In this document: one piece after another, positions 1-5,895 of the stretch
Layout: each line of letters begins with the position of its first letter
Position numbering within the stretch: the first letter of the stretch is position 1
Origin: Paracoccaceae bacterium
Lineage (GTDB): Bacteria; Pseudomonadota; Alphaproteobacteria; Rhodobacterales; Rhodobacteraceae
NCBI GenBank assembly: GCA_027030435.1
Contig: JALVEX010000387.1
Coordinates: 1-7,342 of the forward strand
Direction of reading: 5' to 3'
Length of the DNA: 7,342 nt
Program-made: the position numbers and the translations under genes
The notes under the pieces: generated by a model
What the model was told of the DNA's origin: nothing
The model's input: the letters and a program-made list of their open reading frames with translations, nothing else
Database searches by the model: none

Positions 1-195
1 CACGCCCAGAAGCTCGCGCTTGGCCTCGTTTGAATAGGTGACGACGCCGCCTTCGTAATAGGTGGATGCGCCGGGAATGCGGGTGATGATCTCGCCCAGC
101 ATGCCGCCGGTGCAGCTTTCTGCCGTCGCCACCCGCACCCCGGCGGCGCGGGCGCGCATCAGCAGCGTTTCGCTCAGTATGTCGGCCCGTATCAC
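1..195 (-). CDS. cinA: CinA C-terminal-domain protein (nicotinamide-nucleotide amidase type), 3' end missing
   Basis: This is the first 65 codons of a stand-alone CinA C-terminal domain; the rest lies beyond the left edge. The family (PncC/YgaD-like) deamidates nicotinamide mononucleotide to nicotinate mononucleotide in cytoplasmic pyridine-nucleotide salvage. The diagnostic motif VATAESCTGG is at residues 22-31, followed by the family stretch GEIITRIPGAS (34-44) and YYEGGVVTYSNEAK (46-59). I translated it by hand from the reverse complement because it is open at the window edge. The start chosen is GTG at 195-193, inside the pgpA stop (GTGA overlap). It places the ESCTGG motif at the usual distance from the N-terminus. 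An ATG twelve codons later is possible but would cut into the first helix. Full members are about 160 residues, so roughly 60% is missing. There is no room for the N-terminal molybdopterin-binding-like domain of long CinA proteins, so this is the short form. Family is certain; the enzyme activity is inferred from it. Confidence 0.93.
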   Translation of the reverse strand, partial: MIRADILSETLLMRARAAGVRVATAESCTGGMLGEIITRIPGASTYYEGGVVTYSNEAKRELLGV

Positions 196-692
196 AGCCC
201 CAGCACTCCATGTGCGAAGCCGGCGGCCAGCATCACCACGATGCCCGCCATCACGCCGGCGACGATATCGTCAAGCATCACCCCGAGCGGGGTGTGGAGG
301 CGGTCGGCCCGGCCGACCGGCCCCGGCTTCCATATATCGAAAAGCCGGAACATGAGAAAGGCCGTGAGCCACCCGGGCCAGGGGAAGAGCCATGGATCGA
401 CGCCCGCGTGCCAGAGCCCGGCCGATACCGGCAGGAGCGCCACCCACTGGCCGGCCACTTCATCGATCACGATTTCCGAAGGGTCGTGATCCGCCTTGCC
501 GCGCGTGGCGGCGGCGGTCGCCCACCAGCCGATCAGGAAGACGGCGGCGGTGGCGAGGAGGAAGCCCGGAAAGCCGAGCGTGGCGTGGAGGAGATAGGCG
601 GGCGGGATCGCTGCGGCCGAGCCCCAGGTGCCGGGGGCGGGGCGCAGGAGGCCGATGCCGAAGAAGGTGGCGATGAGGCGGGCGGGGCTCAC
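192..692 (-). CDS. pgpA: Phosphatidylglycerophosphatase A
   Basis: This 166-residue protein fits the PgpA family in length and motifs. PgpA dephosphorylates phosphatidylglycerophosphate to phosphatidylglycerol at the inner membrane. Visible signatures are FGIGLLRPAPGTWGS (residues 11-25), the acidic DHDPSEIVIDEVAGQW (68-83), FRLFDIWKPGPVGRADR (115-131) and GVMLDDIVAGVMAG (137-150). The acidic residues of the last three motifs are those expected to bind metal and substrate. Hydrophobic stretches near 28-58, 84-95, 106-118 and 141-160 fit a small integral membrane protein. The start is GTG at 692-690, overlapping the ispDF stop by four bases (GTGA); its own stop overlaps the GTG of the next gene in the same way. 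This gives a tightly coupled ispDF-pgpA-cinA run. Nothing appears truncated. Identification is very secure. Confidence 0.96.
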   Translation of the reverse strand: MSPARLIATFFGIGLLRPAPGTWGSAAAIPPAYLLHATLGFPGFLLATAAVFLIGWWATAAATRGKADHDPSEIVIDEVAGQWVALLPVSAGLWHAGVDPWLFPWPGWLTAFLMFRLFDIWKPGPVGRADRLHTPLGVMLDDIVAGVMAGIVVMLAAGFAHGVLGL

Positions 693-1849
693 GGGCGCAC
701 CAGGGTTGCGGTGGCCAGCGCGGCGATGCCCTCGCGCCTTCCTGTGAAGCCGAGGCCCTCGCTTGTGGTGGCCTTGACGCTCACCCGCTCCCGCTCCACC
801 CCCATGATTTCGGCGAGCCGGGCACGCATTTCATCCGCATGGGGGCCGATCTTCGGGGCTTCGCAGATCAGGGTGACATCGCAATTGGCGATCCGGTAGC
901 CGTGCCTGCCCGCGAGGCTGGCCGCGTGGCGGAGGAAGATTTCGCTCGCCGCGCCCTTCCACTCCGCTTCTGTGGGCGGGAAGTGGCGGCCGATATCGCC
1001 TTCGCCAAGGGCGCCGTAGATGGCGTCGGTGAGCGCGTGCATCCCCACATCGGCATCGGAATGGCCCCTGAGCGCGCGATCATGGGGCAGGCGCATACCG
1101 CAGAGCACCACGTGATCGCCTTCGCAGAAGGCGTGCACGTCAAAGCCATTGCCGGTGCGGATGTCCATTCCTTGCTCTTGCTCCAGAATGCGGGCGGCAC
1201 GGGCGAAATCGCCGGGCCAGGTGATCTTGAGATTGTTCTCTTCGCCCTCGACGATCGCCACGTCAAGCCCGGCTGCGAGCGCCACCTCCACATCGTCGGC
1301 GGCGGTTTCCGGTGCACGCTCATGCGCGGCGCGGATTTCGGGCAGGCGGAAGCCCTGCGGCGTCTGGGCGCGAAAGAGCCCCGCGCGCGCCACGGGCGCG
1401 ATCACCCGCCCGCCCTCGCCGCGCCACAGCGCATCGGTGACGGGCAGGGCCGGGGCGGCGCCGGGGGCGGTATCGAGCGCGGCGATCACGCGGGCGATCA
1501 GATCGCGGGAAACCAGCGGGCGGGCGGCGTCATGGATCAGCACCCGCGAAGCACCCTCCGCCGCCGCAAGCCCCGCCTGCACCGAGGCCGCGCGTGTGGC
1601 GCCTCCCTCGGCGCGCAGCACCGGAAAATCGCAGTGAGGCGCGATCAGCGTATCGAACAGCGCCTGATCTTCCCGGTTCAGCACCACGATCAGGCGATCC
1701 ACCTCTGGATGGCGGGCGAAGGCCCCGAGCGTGCGCGCCAGCACCGGCAGGCCTGCGAGATCGCGATATTGCTTGGGCAGATCCCCGCCCGCACGCACCC
1801 CCCGCCCTGCGGCGACGATGATCGCGGCGGTATCGGCCCGGGAGCTCAT
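689..1849 (-). CDS. ispDF: Bifunctional IspD/IspF: MEP cytidylyltransferase and MECDP synthase
   Basis: This 386-residue fusion carries two steps of the non-mevalonate isoprenoid pathway in the cytoplasm. The IspD half (about 1-225) couples CTP and methylerythritol 4-phosphate to CDP-ME. The IspF half (about 229-386) cyclises CDP-ME 2-phosphate to MECDP, releasing CMP. IspD marks are the nucleotide loop AAGRGVRAGGDLPKQY (13-28, with R19 and K26 as likely catalytic basic residues), IHDAARP (105-111), AQTPQGF (161-167) and NLKIT (206-210). IspF marks are GNGFDVHAF (233-241), GHSDADV (262-268), HALTDAIYGALGEGDIG (271-287) and TTSEGLGFTGRREGIAA (361-377). By alignment with E. coli IspF, D237, H239 and H271 are the metal ligands. 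The linker is only a few residues (LEQEQ, 222-226). The start is ATG at 1849, seven bases after the livM stop; GGAGAA inside the end of livM can serve as ribosome binding site. Fusion of these two enzymes is common in Alphaproteobacteria. The gene is expected to be essential. Confidence 0.97.
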   Translation of the reverse strand: MSSRADTAAIIVAAGRGVRAGGDLPKQYRDLAGLPVLARTLGAFARHPEVDRLIVVLNREDQALFDTLIAPHCDFPVLRAEGGATRAASVQAGLAAAEGASRVLIHDAARPLVSRDLIARVIAALDTAPGAAPALPVTDALWRGEGGRVIAPVARAGLFRAQTPQGFRLPEIRAAHERAPETAADDVEVALAAGLDVAIVEGEENNLKITWPGDFARAARILEQEQGMDIRTGNGFDVHAFCEGDHVVLCGMRLPHDRALRGHSDADVGMHALTDAIYGALGEGDIGRHFPPTEAEWKGAASEIFLRHAASLAGRHGYRIANCDVTLICEAPKIGPHADEMRARLAEIMGVERERVSVKATTSEGLGFTGRREGIAALATATLVRP

Positions 1850-1856
1850 GGGGCGC

Positions 1857-3167
1857 TCATTTCTCCGGGATCAGCCCGCGCGGGCTGAAGCGCAGCACCA
1901 GGAGCAGGATCAGCCCCATGGTGAAGAGCCGCATATGCGCCACCGATTCCAGCAGATGCGCCTTCAGCGCCCCATCGGGCAGGGGGGCGGTGATCACGTC
2001 CATGAGCATCTTGCCCAGGGGCTCCACCTGCACCCAGAGGAACCAGATCAGGAAGCCGCCGAGGATCGCGCCCCAGTTGTTGCCCGAGCCGCCAACGATC
2101 ACCATCACCCAGATCAGGAAGGTATAGCGCAGGGGCTGGTAGGTGCCGGGGGTGAGCTGGCCGTCAAGGGTCGTCATCATCGCGCCGGCCATGCCGACGA
2201 TGGCGCTGCCGAGGATGAACACCTGAAGATGGCGCGCCACCACATCCTTGCCCATCGCCTCGGCCGCCACCTCGTTATCACGGATGGCGCGCATCATCCG
2301 CCCCCAGGGCGAGCGCAGCGCCAGCTCCGCCAGCACCAGCACGATCACCAGCACCGCCGTGAACATCAGGCCATAGCCGAGCTTCACGTAAAGGGTCGAA
2401 GCCGTCACCGGATCGAGCCCCAGCGAGGAAGCGGTTTCCACGAAGCCGGGATCCCTCTGGAGATCCACCTCATAGGGCAGGGGGCGGGGGATGCCGACGA
2501 CATTCTTCACCCCGCGATCGAGCCAGTCCTCGTTCTTCATCACGGCGACGATGATCTCGGCGATGCCGAGCGTGGCGATGGCGAGGTAGTCGGAGCGCAG
2601 GCCGAGCGCCGTCTTGCCGATCAGCCAGGCCACGCCCGCCGCCATCAGCCCGCCCAGAGGCCAGGCCAGCAGCACCGGCAGCGCCGCGCCGCCGAGATAG
2701 CCGGTGGAGGCGGGGTTGACGGCCTCGATCGCCTCGGCGGCGGGATCGAAGAGCGAGCGGTAGAGGAAGAAGCCGCCAACAAGCCAGACCATGAGCGCCA
2801 GCGTGCGCCGCCGCCCGGGGCGCATCCGCTTGTAGAGAAGGATACCGCCGCCGATGGTGGCCGCCCCGGTGGCAAGCGCCAGCATCATGCGCAGGCCCCC
2901 CGCCGCCCAGGCTTCCTTGACCGGAGGCATGGCCGTCAGCACGGTGGCAAGCCCGCCGATCGCCACAAGCCCCATGATGCCGACATTGAACAGCCCCGCA
3001 TAGCCCCATTGCAGATTGACCCCGATCGCCATGATCGCGCTGATCAGCCCCAGATTGAGGATATAGAGCGCCGTGTTCCAGCTCTGCACGAAGCCGGTGC
3101 CGATGATCAGCACCGCCACCAGCGCAAACAGGGCGACATTCTTCCAGTTCACCTTCATGCCGGTCAT
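1857..3167 (-). CDS. livM: HAAT-family ABC importer permease, LivM type, with an extra segment
   Basis: This 436-residue inner-membrane permease pairs with the LivH-type subunit as the channel of a branched-chain/hydrophobic amino acid importer. Family features are the N-terminal helices with NLQWGYAGLFNVGIMGLVAIGG (51-72; the equivalent of the usual GQ..SLGHA region), RSDYLAIATLGIAEI (191-205), the cytoplasmic ATPase-contact loop SPWGRMMRAIRDNEVAAEAM (286-305), and VGGSGNNWGAILGG (358-371) near the last helices. The C-terminus LRFSPRGLIPEK is typical. The start is ATG at 3167, overlapping the livH stop as ATGA. The frame stays open upstream to 4268, but that part lies inside livH and livF and is not this protein. 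Two oddities: residues about 82-160 hold an extra stretch with two hydrophobic helices and an arginine-rich turn (KRMRPGRRR, 113-121), and the usual TGG-type loop before GIP is replaced by DRGVKNVVGIP (217-227). Family assignment is firm; the transported substrate is unknown. Confidence 0.93.
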   Translation of the reverse strand: MTGMKVNWKNVALFALVAVLIIGTGFVQSWNTALYILNLGLISAIMAIGVNLQWGYAGLFNVGIMGLVAIGGLATVLTAMPPVKEAWAAGGLRMMLALATGAATIGGGILLYKRMRPGRRRTLALMVWLVGGFFLYRSLFDPAAEAIEAVNPASTGYLGGAALPVLLAWPLGGLMAAGVAWLIGKTALGLRSDYLAIATLGIAEIIVAVMKNEDWLDRGVKNVVGIPRPLPYEVDLQRDPGFVETASSLGLDPVTASTLYVKLGYGLMFTAVLVIVLVLAELALRSPWGRMMRAIRDNEVAAEAMGKDVVARHLQVFILGSAIVGMAGAMMTTLDGQLTPGTYQPLRYTFLIWVMVIVGGSGNNWGAILGGFLIWFLWVQVEPLGKMLMDVITAPLPDGALKAHLLESVAHMRLFTMGLILLLVLRFSPRGLIPEK

Positions 3168-4174
3168 ACCGTTTTCCCCTTGAAAAGGCCCGTGGGCTTG
3201 AACAGGAGCACGATGATCAGGAGCGCAAAGCTCACCGCGAACTTGTAATCGGTGGAGAGAAGCTGCGCGAGGCCGGAGGGCTCGAGGCTCTCGGGCAGGA
3301 GATAGACGAGCACCTTCTTCCAGGCGTAAGTTATGGTGACTTCCGAAAACGCCACCACGAAGCCTCCGGCGATGGCGCCGATCGGATTGCCGAGCCCCCC
3401 CACAACGGCGCTGGCGAATATGGGCAGCAGCAGCTGGAAATAGGTGAAGGGCTTGAAGCTCTTGTCGAGCCCGTAGAGCACGCCGGCGATGGTGGCGAGC
3501 GCGGCCACGATCAGCCACGTATACATCACCACCCGCTCGGGATTGATGCCCGAAAGAAGCGCCAGATCCTCGTTGTCGGAATAGGCGCGCATGCTTTTGC
3601 CGGTGCGCGTGCGCATCAGGAACCAGAACAGAAGCGCCACCACCGCCACCGCCGTCACCACGGTGATCGCCTGGCTGGTGCGGATCGCGAGCCCCTCGGA
3701 AAGCCCCGTCCACTGCTTGAAATCGCGCGCCCGGATCAGGAAGCGGGCGCCATCGGCAAAGCGCTGCTCGTCGGGGCCGATGATGAAGCGCACCAGCCCG
3801 TTCATGATGAACATCACCCCCATGGAAACGATCACCAGGATCACCGGCGCGGCGCGCTTTTCCCGGTAGAAGCGATAGACGGCCCGATCCGTGCCCAGTA
3901 GCAGAAGGGCGGTGAAGACGATCCCGAAGGGCAGGGCGAGGAGCGCCGTGGGCAGCGGCGCGATCGAGATGCCGAGGCTCTGGAACCACCAGGTGAAGAG
4001 GATCGTCACCATGGTGCCGAAGGCCATCGTGTCGCCATGGGCGAAATTGGAGAAGCGCAGGATGCCGTAGATCATCGTCACCCCGAGCGCGCCGAGCGCG
4101 AGCTGGCTGCCATAGGCGATGCCCGGGATCAGCACGTAATTGGCGATGGCCACGATTGCGTTCAGGAAATCCAT
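3164..4174 (-). CDS. livH: HAAT-family ABC importer permease, LivH type
   Basis: This 336-residue integral membrane protein is the second permease of the importer. The LivH signature GVTMIYGILRFSNFAHGD lies at residues 31-48, the loop contacting the ATPases is TGKSMRAYSDNEDLALLSGI (191-210), and the conserved glycine-rich segment FASAVVGGLGNPIGAIAGG covers 253-271. About eight hydrophobic helices are visible, and the end (LLFKPTGLFKGK, 323-334) is family-typical. Between about 285 and 307 there are some 20 residues (from WKKVLVYLLPE) more than I expect in a minimal LivH. Start choice: a GTG at 4180 overlaps the livF stop (GTGA), but the ATG two codons later at 4174 has the G-run at 4180-4186 at a proper ribosome-binding distance of 5 nt and gives the usual N-terminus MDFLNA, so I prefer ATG. 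The stop overlaps the livM ATG by four bases, implying coupled synthesis of the two permeases. The family is certain; which amino acid or related compound it carries is not visible. Confidence 0.94.
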   Translation of the reverse strand: MDFLNAIVAIANYVLIPGIAYGSQLALGALGVTMIYGILRFSNFAHGDTMAFGTMVTILFTWWFQSLGISIAPLPTALLALPFGIVFTALLLLGTDRAVYRFYREKRAAPVILVIVSMGVMFIMNGLVRFIIGPDEQRFADGARFLIRARDFKQWTGLSEGLAIRTSQAITVVTAVAVVALLFWFLMRTRTGKSMRAYSDNEDLALLSGINPERVVMYTWLIVAALATIAGVLYGLDKSFKPFTYFQLLLPIFASAVVGGLGNPIGAIAGGFVVAFSEVTITYAWKKVLVYLLPESLEPSGLAQLLSTDYKFAVSFALLIIVLLFKPTGLFKGKTV

Positions 4175-4176
4175 GC

Positions 4177-4890
4177 TCACCCCCCCAGAAAGCTCTTGCG
4201 CACTTCGGGATCATCGAGAAGCTCGCGCCCCGTTCCCGTGTAGGCGTTGCGCCCCTGCACCAGCACATAGCCCTTGTCGGCGATGGCCAGCGCCTGGCGG
4301 GCGTTCTGCTCCACCATCAGGATCGAGATGCCGGTGCGCGCCACCTCGATGATGCGATCGAAAAGCTCGTCCATCACGATCGGGCTCACGCCCGCGGTGG
4401 GCTCGTCGAGCATCAGAAGGGTGGGCTGCGTCATCAGCGCGCGCCCCACCGCCACCTGCTGGCGCTGGCCGCCCGAAAGCTCGCCCGCCGCCTGATGGCG
4501 CTTCTCGCGCAGGATCGGGAAAAGGCCGTAAACCTGTTCCATTGTCTCGCCGATGTCGTCACGGCGCAGGAAGGCCCCCATCTCCAGATTTTCCTCCACC
4601 GTGAGCGAGGTGAAGATGTTGCTCGTCTGGGGCACGAAGGCCATGCCCTTGGCCACCCGCGCCTGGGGTGTCAGCCTGGTGATGTCCTCGCCGTCGAGCC
4701 GCACGGATCCGCCGCGCATGTCAAGCATCCCGAACACCGCCTTCATCGCGGTGGACTTGCCCGCGCCGTTTGGCCCCACGATCACCGCGATCTCGCCCTT
4801 CTCCACCGCGATCGTGCATTCATGCAGGATGTCGGGCCCCTTGCCGTAGCCGCCCGTCATCTTCTCGCCAATCAGAAACGGCTCAGACAT
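4177..4890 (-). CDS. livF: HAAT-family ABC importer ATPase, LivF type
   Basis: This 237-residue cytoplasmic ATPase is one of two nucleotide-binding subunits driving the importer. In order: Walker A GPNGAGKS (39-46), Q-loop VPQTSN with Q88, signature LSGGQRQQVAVGRAL (138-152), Walker B LLMLDEP with catalytic E163, and D-loop TAGVSP (165-170). The switch position that is histidine in most ABC ATPases is glutamine here, in MVEQNARQAL (192-201, Q195); this is the usual LivF form, also present in E. coli LivF. Length and the C-terminus (LLDDPEVRKSFLGG) match the subfamily. The ATG at 4890 has a strong ribosome binding site (GGAGGGGGG, 4897-4905, 6 nt spacing). It follows livG after a 77-bp gap and ends at the start of livH. 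The gene is intact. LivF rather than LivG is chosen because of the short length, the VEQN motif and the absence of the LivG C-terminal extension. Confidence 0.95.
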   Translation of the reverse strand: MSEPFLIGEKMTGGYGKGPDILHECTIAVEKGEIAVIVGPNGAGKSTAMKAVFGMLDMRGGSVRLDGEDITRLTPQARVAKGMAFVPQTSNIFTSLTVEENLEMGAFLRRDDIGETMEQVYGLFPILREKRHQAAGELSGGQRQQVAVGRALMTQPTLLMLDEPTAGVSPIVMDELFDRIIEVARTGISILMVEQNARQALAIADKGYVLVQGRNAYTGTGRELLDDPEVRKSFLGG

Positions 4891-4896
4891 GGCGCG

Positions 4897-4905
4897 CCCC
4901 CCTCC
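4897..4905 (-). promoter_or_regulatory. Ribosome binding site of livF
   Basis: The minus strand reads GGAGGGGGG, six bases before the livF ATG. It decides the start and gives livF independent initiation after the 77-bp gap, unlike the coupled genes downstream. Confidence 0.7.
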
Positions 4906-4925
4906 GGCTCATGATCTCATCACTG

Positions 4926-4953
4926 GTCCGCAAATATCCCCGCCGGAGGCAAG
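4926..4953 (-). repeat. Recurrent intergenic motif (CCTCCGGCGGGGATATTTG type) between livG and livF
   Basis: About 15 bases after the livG stop the minus strand reads CTTGCCTCCGGCGGGGATAT, then TTGCGGACCAG. The core holds the small palindrome CCTCCGGCGGGG-like (CCGCCGGAGG on plus) followed by ATATTT. I recall very similar strings in many intergenic spots, often right after stop codons, in Rhodobacteraceae genomes. Only one copy is seen here, so calling it a dispersed element rests on memory and not on the window. It could form a small hairpin (CCTCCGGCGGGG with AT-rich tail) acting as a processing or partial termination signal. The rest of the gap (4891-4968) holds only the livF ribosome binding site. 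Confidence 0.5.
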
Positions 4954-4968
4954 AAATCTCTTCGCTCC

Positions 4969-5784
4969 TCACGTTTTCGCCCCCGCCATCACCTTGTTCT
5001 TGAGCCCGGTGCCGAGATAGGCCTCGATCACCTGTTCGTTGGCCTTTATCTCGTCCAGCGTGCCCTCGGCCAGCACGCGCCCCTCGGCCATGCAGATCAC
5101 CGGATCGCACAGCCGGCCGATGAAATCCATGTCATGCTCGATCACCACGAAAGTATAGCCGCGCTCGCGGTTGAGCCGCTCGATCGCATCGGCGATGGTA
5201 TTGAGAAGCGTGCGGTTCACGCCTGCGCCCACCTCGTCGAGAAACACGATGCGCGCGTCCACCATCATCGTGCGGCCAAGCTCCAGAAGCTTCTTCTGCC
5301 CGCCCGAAAGATTGCCCGCCTTCTCGTCCTTCAGGTGATCGATGGTGAGAAATTCGAGCACCTCGTCCGCCTTCTTCAGAAGCGCCGCCTCTTCCTCGGC
5401 CACCCGCTTGCGGCGGAACCACGCATTCCACAGGCGCTCGCCCGATTGCCCGCCCGGCACCATCATCAGGTTTTCGCGCACCGTCATGGTCGGGAATTCA
5501 TGCGCGATCTGGAAGGTGCGCAAAAGCCCCTTGTGGAAAAGCTCGTGCGGCGGGAGGCCGGTGATCTCCTCGCCCTCCATGAACACCCGCCCGGAGGTGG
5601 GCGGCAGCACGCCGGCGATGACGTTGAAGAGGGTCGTCTTGCCCGCGCCATTGGGGCCGATCAGCCCGGTGATCGTGCCCTTTTCGATTTCGAGCGTGGC
5701 GCCGTCCACGGCATGGAAGCCGCCGAAATGCCTGTGCAGATCCTCGACCCGGATCATCGCGTTGTCGTTTCTGGCCGTTGTCAT
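4969..5784 (-). CDS. livG: HAAT-family ABC importer ATPase, LivG type
   Basis: This 271-residue cytoplasmic ATPase pairs with LivF on the LivH/LivM channel. Seen in order: Walker A GPNGAGKT (43-50), Q-loop RTFQIAHEF with Q92, signature NLSGGQKKLLELGRTMM (158-174), Walker B IVFLDEV with catalytic E184, D-loop GAGVN (186-190), and switch histidine H217 in VVIEHDMDFIG. The C-terminal piece (EIKANEQVIEAYLG, 245-258) is the small domain that ends LivG-type ATPases. The longer helical region (about 110-150) between Q-loop and signature is also typical of LivG. One deviation: the usual proline after the Walker B glutamate (LDEP) is valine (LDEV), which I believe occurs in a minority of this subfamily. 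The start is ATG at 5784, with an AGGGGGTGA purine stretch about 8-15 bases upstream. It lies 111 bp downstream of the binding-protein gene, past a hairpin. Confidence 0.95.
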   Translation of the reverse strand: MTTARNDNAMIRVEDLHRHFGGFHAVDGATLEIEKGTITGLIGPNGAGKTTLFNVIAGVLPPTSGRVFMEGEEITGLPPHELFHKGLLRTFQIAHEFPTMTVRENLMMVPGGQSGERLWNAWFRRKRVAEEEAALLKKADEVLEFLTIDHLKDEKAGNLSGGQKKLLELGRTMMVDARIVFLDEVGAGVNRTLLNTIADAIERLNRERGYTFVVIEHDMDFIGRLCDPVICMAEGRVLAEGTLDEIKANEQVIEAYLGTGLKNKVMAGAKT

Positions 5785-5830
5785 CGCCCGTCACCCCCTG
5801 AAGCGATTCTCGCCTGGCGGCATTCCATAG

Positions 5831-5870
5831 TGAAAACAGCCCGGTTTGGCCACCGGGCTGCTGGTTTTCA
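5831..5870 (-). terminator. Hairpin with T-run between the binding-protein gene and livG (attenuating terminator)
   Basis: On the minus strand the inner stem is AGCCCGGT / ACCGGGCT (5852-5859 with 5838-5845) around a GGCCAA loop, followed at once by GTTTTCA. This is the shape of an intrinsic terminator. Outside the inner stem, TGAAAAC (5864-5870) pairs with GTTTTCA (5831-5837), leaving a 4-base bulge (5860-5863). It begins 26 bases after the stop of the binding-protein gene and ends before livG. The T-run is short, so partial read-through is likely, which would give more binding protein than ATPase/permease. It may also protect the 3' end of the shorter mRNA. The rest of the 5785-5895 gap shows only the livG ribosome binding site. 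Confidence 0.75.
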
Positions 5871-5895
5871 TGTGCAAGACGGTGCTTTCGCCCGC

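Noticed and set aside
1846..1860. An ATG at 1860 overlapping the livM stop (ATGA) as the ispDF start.
   Set aside because: That frame ends after four codons. The ispDF frame starts at the ATG at 1849.
839..1888. A 349-codon plus-strand open frame opposite ispDF.
   Set aside because: Antisense shadow of a gene whose domains and catalytic residues are all recognised; no domain in the translation.
1731..3248. A 505-codon plus-strand open frame opposite ispDF and livM.
   Set aside because: Very rich in His, Gln, Arg and Pro with no recognisable domain; it mirrors the GC-biased third positions of the real minus-strand genes.
1857..4268. An 803-codon open frame on the minus strand, apparently a giant LivM with a 367-residue N-terminal extension.
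   Set aside because: The first 367 codons overlap livH and part of livF out of frame and read as arginine/histidine-rich nonsense. True LivM begins at the ATG at 3167, which overlaps the livH stop.
4883..5110. A 75-codon minus-strand open frame across the livG-livF gap as a small gene.
   Set aside because: Most of it lies inside livG in another frame and it runs into the livF start; there is no ribosome binding site and no recognisable sequence.
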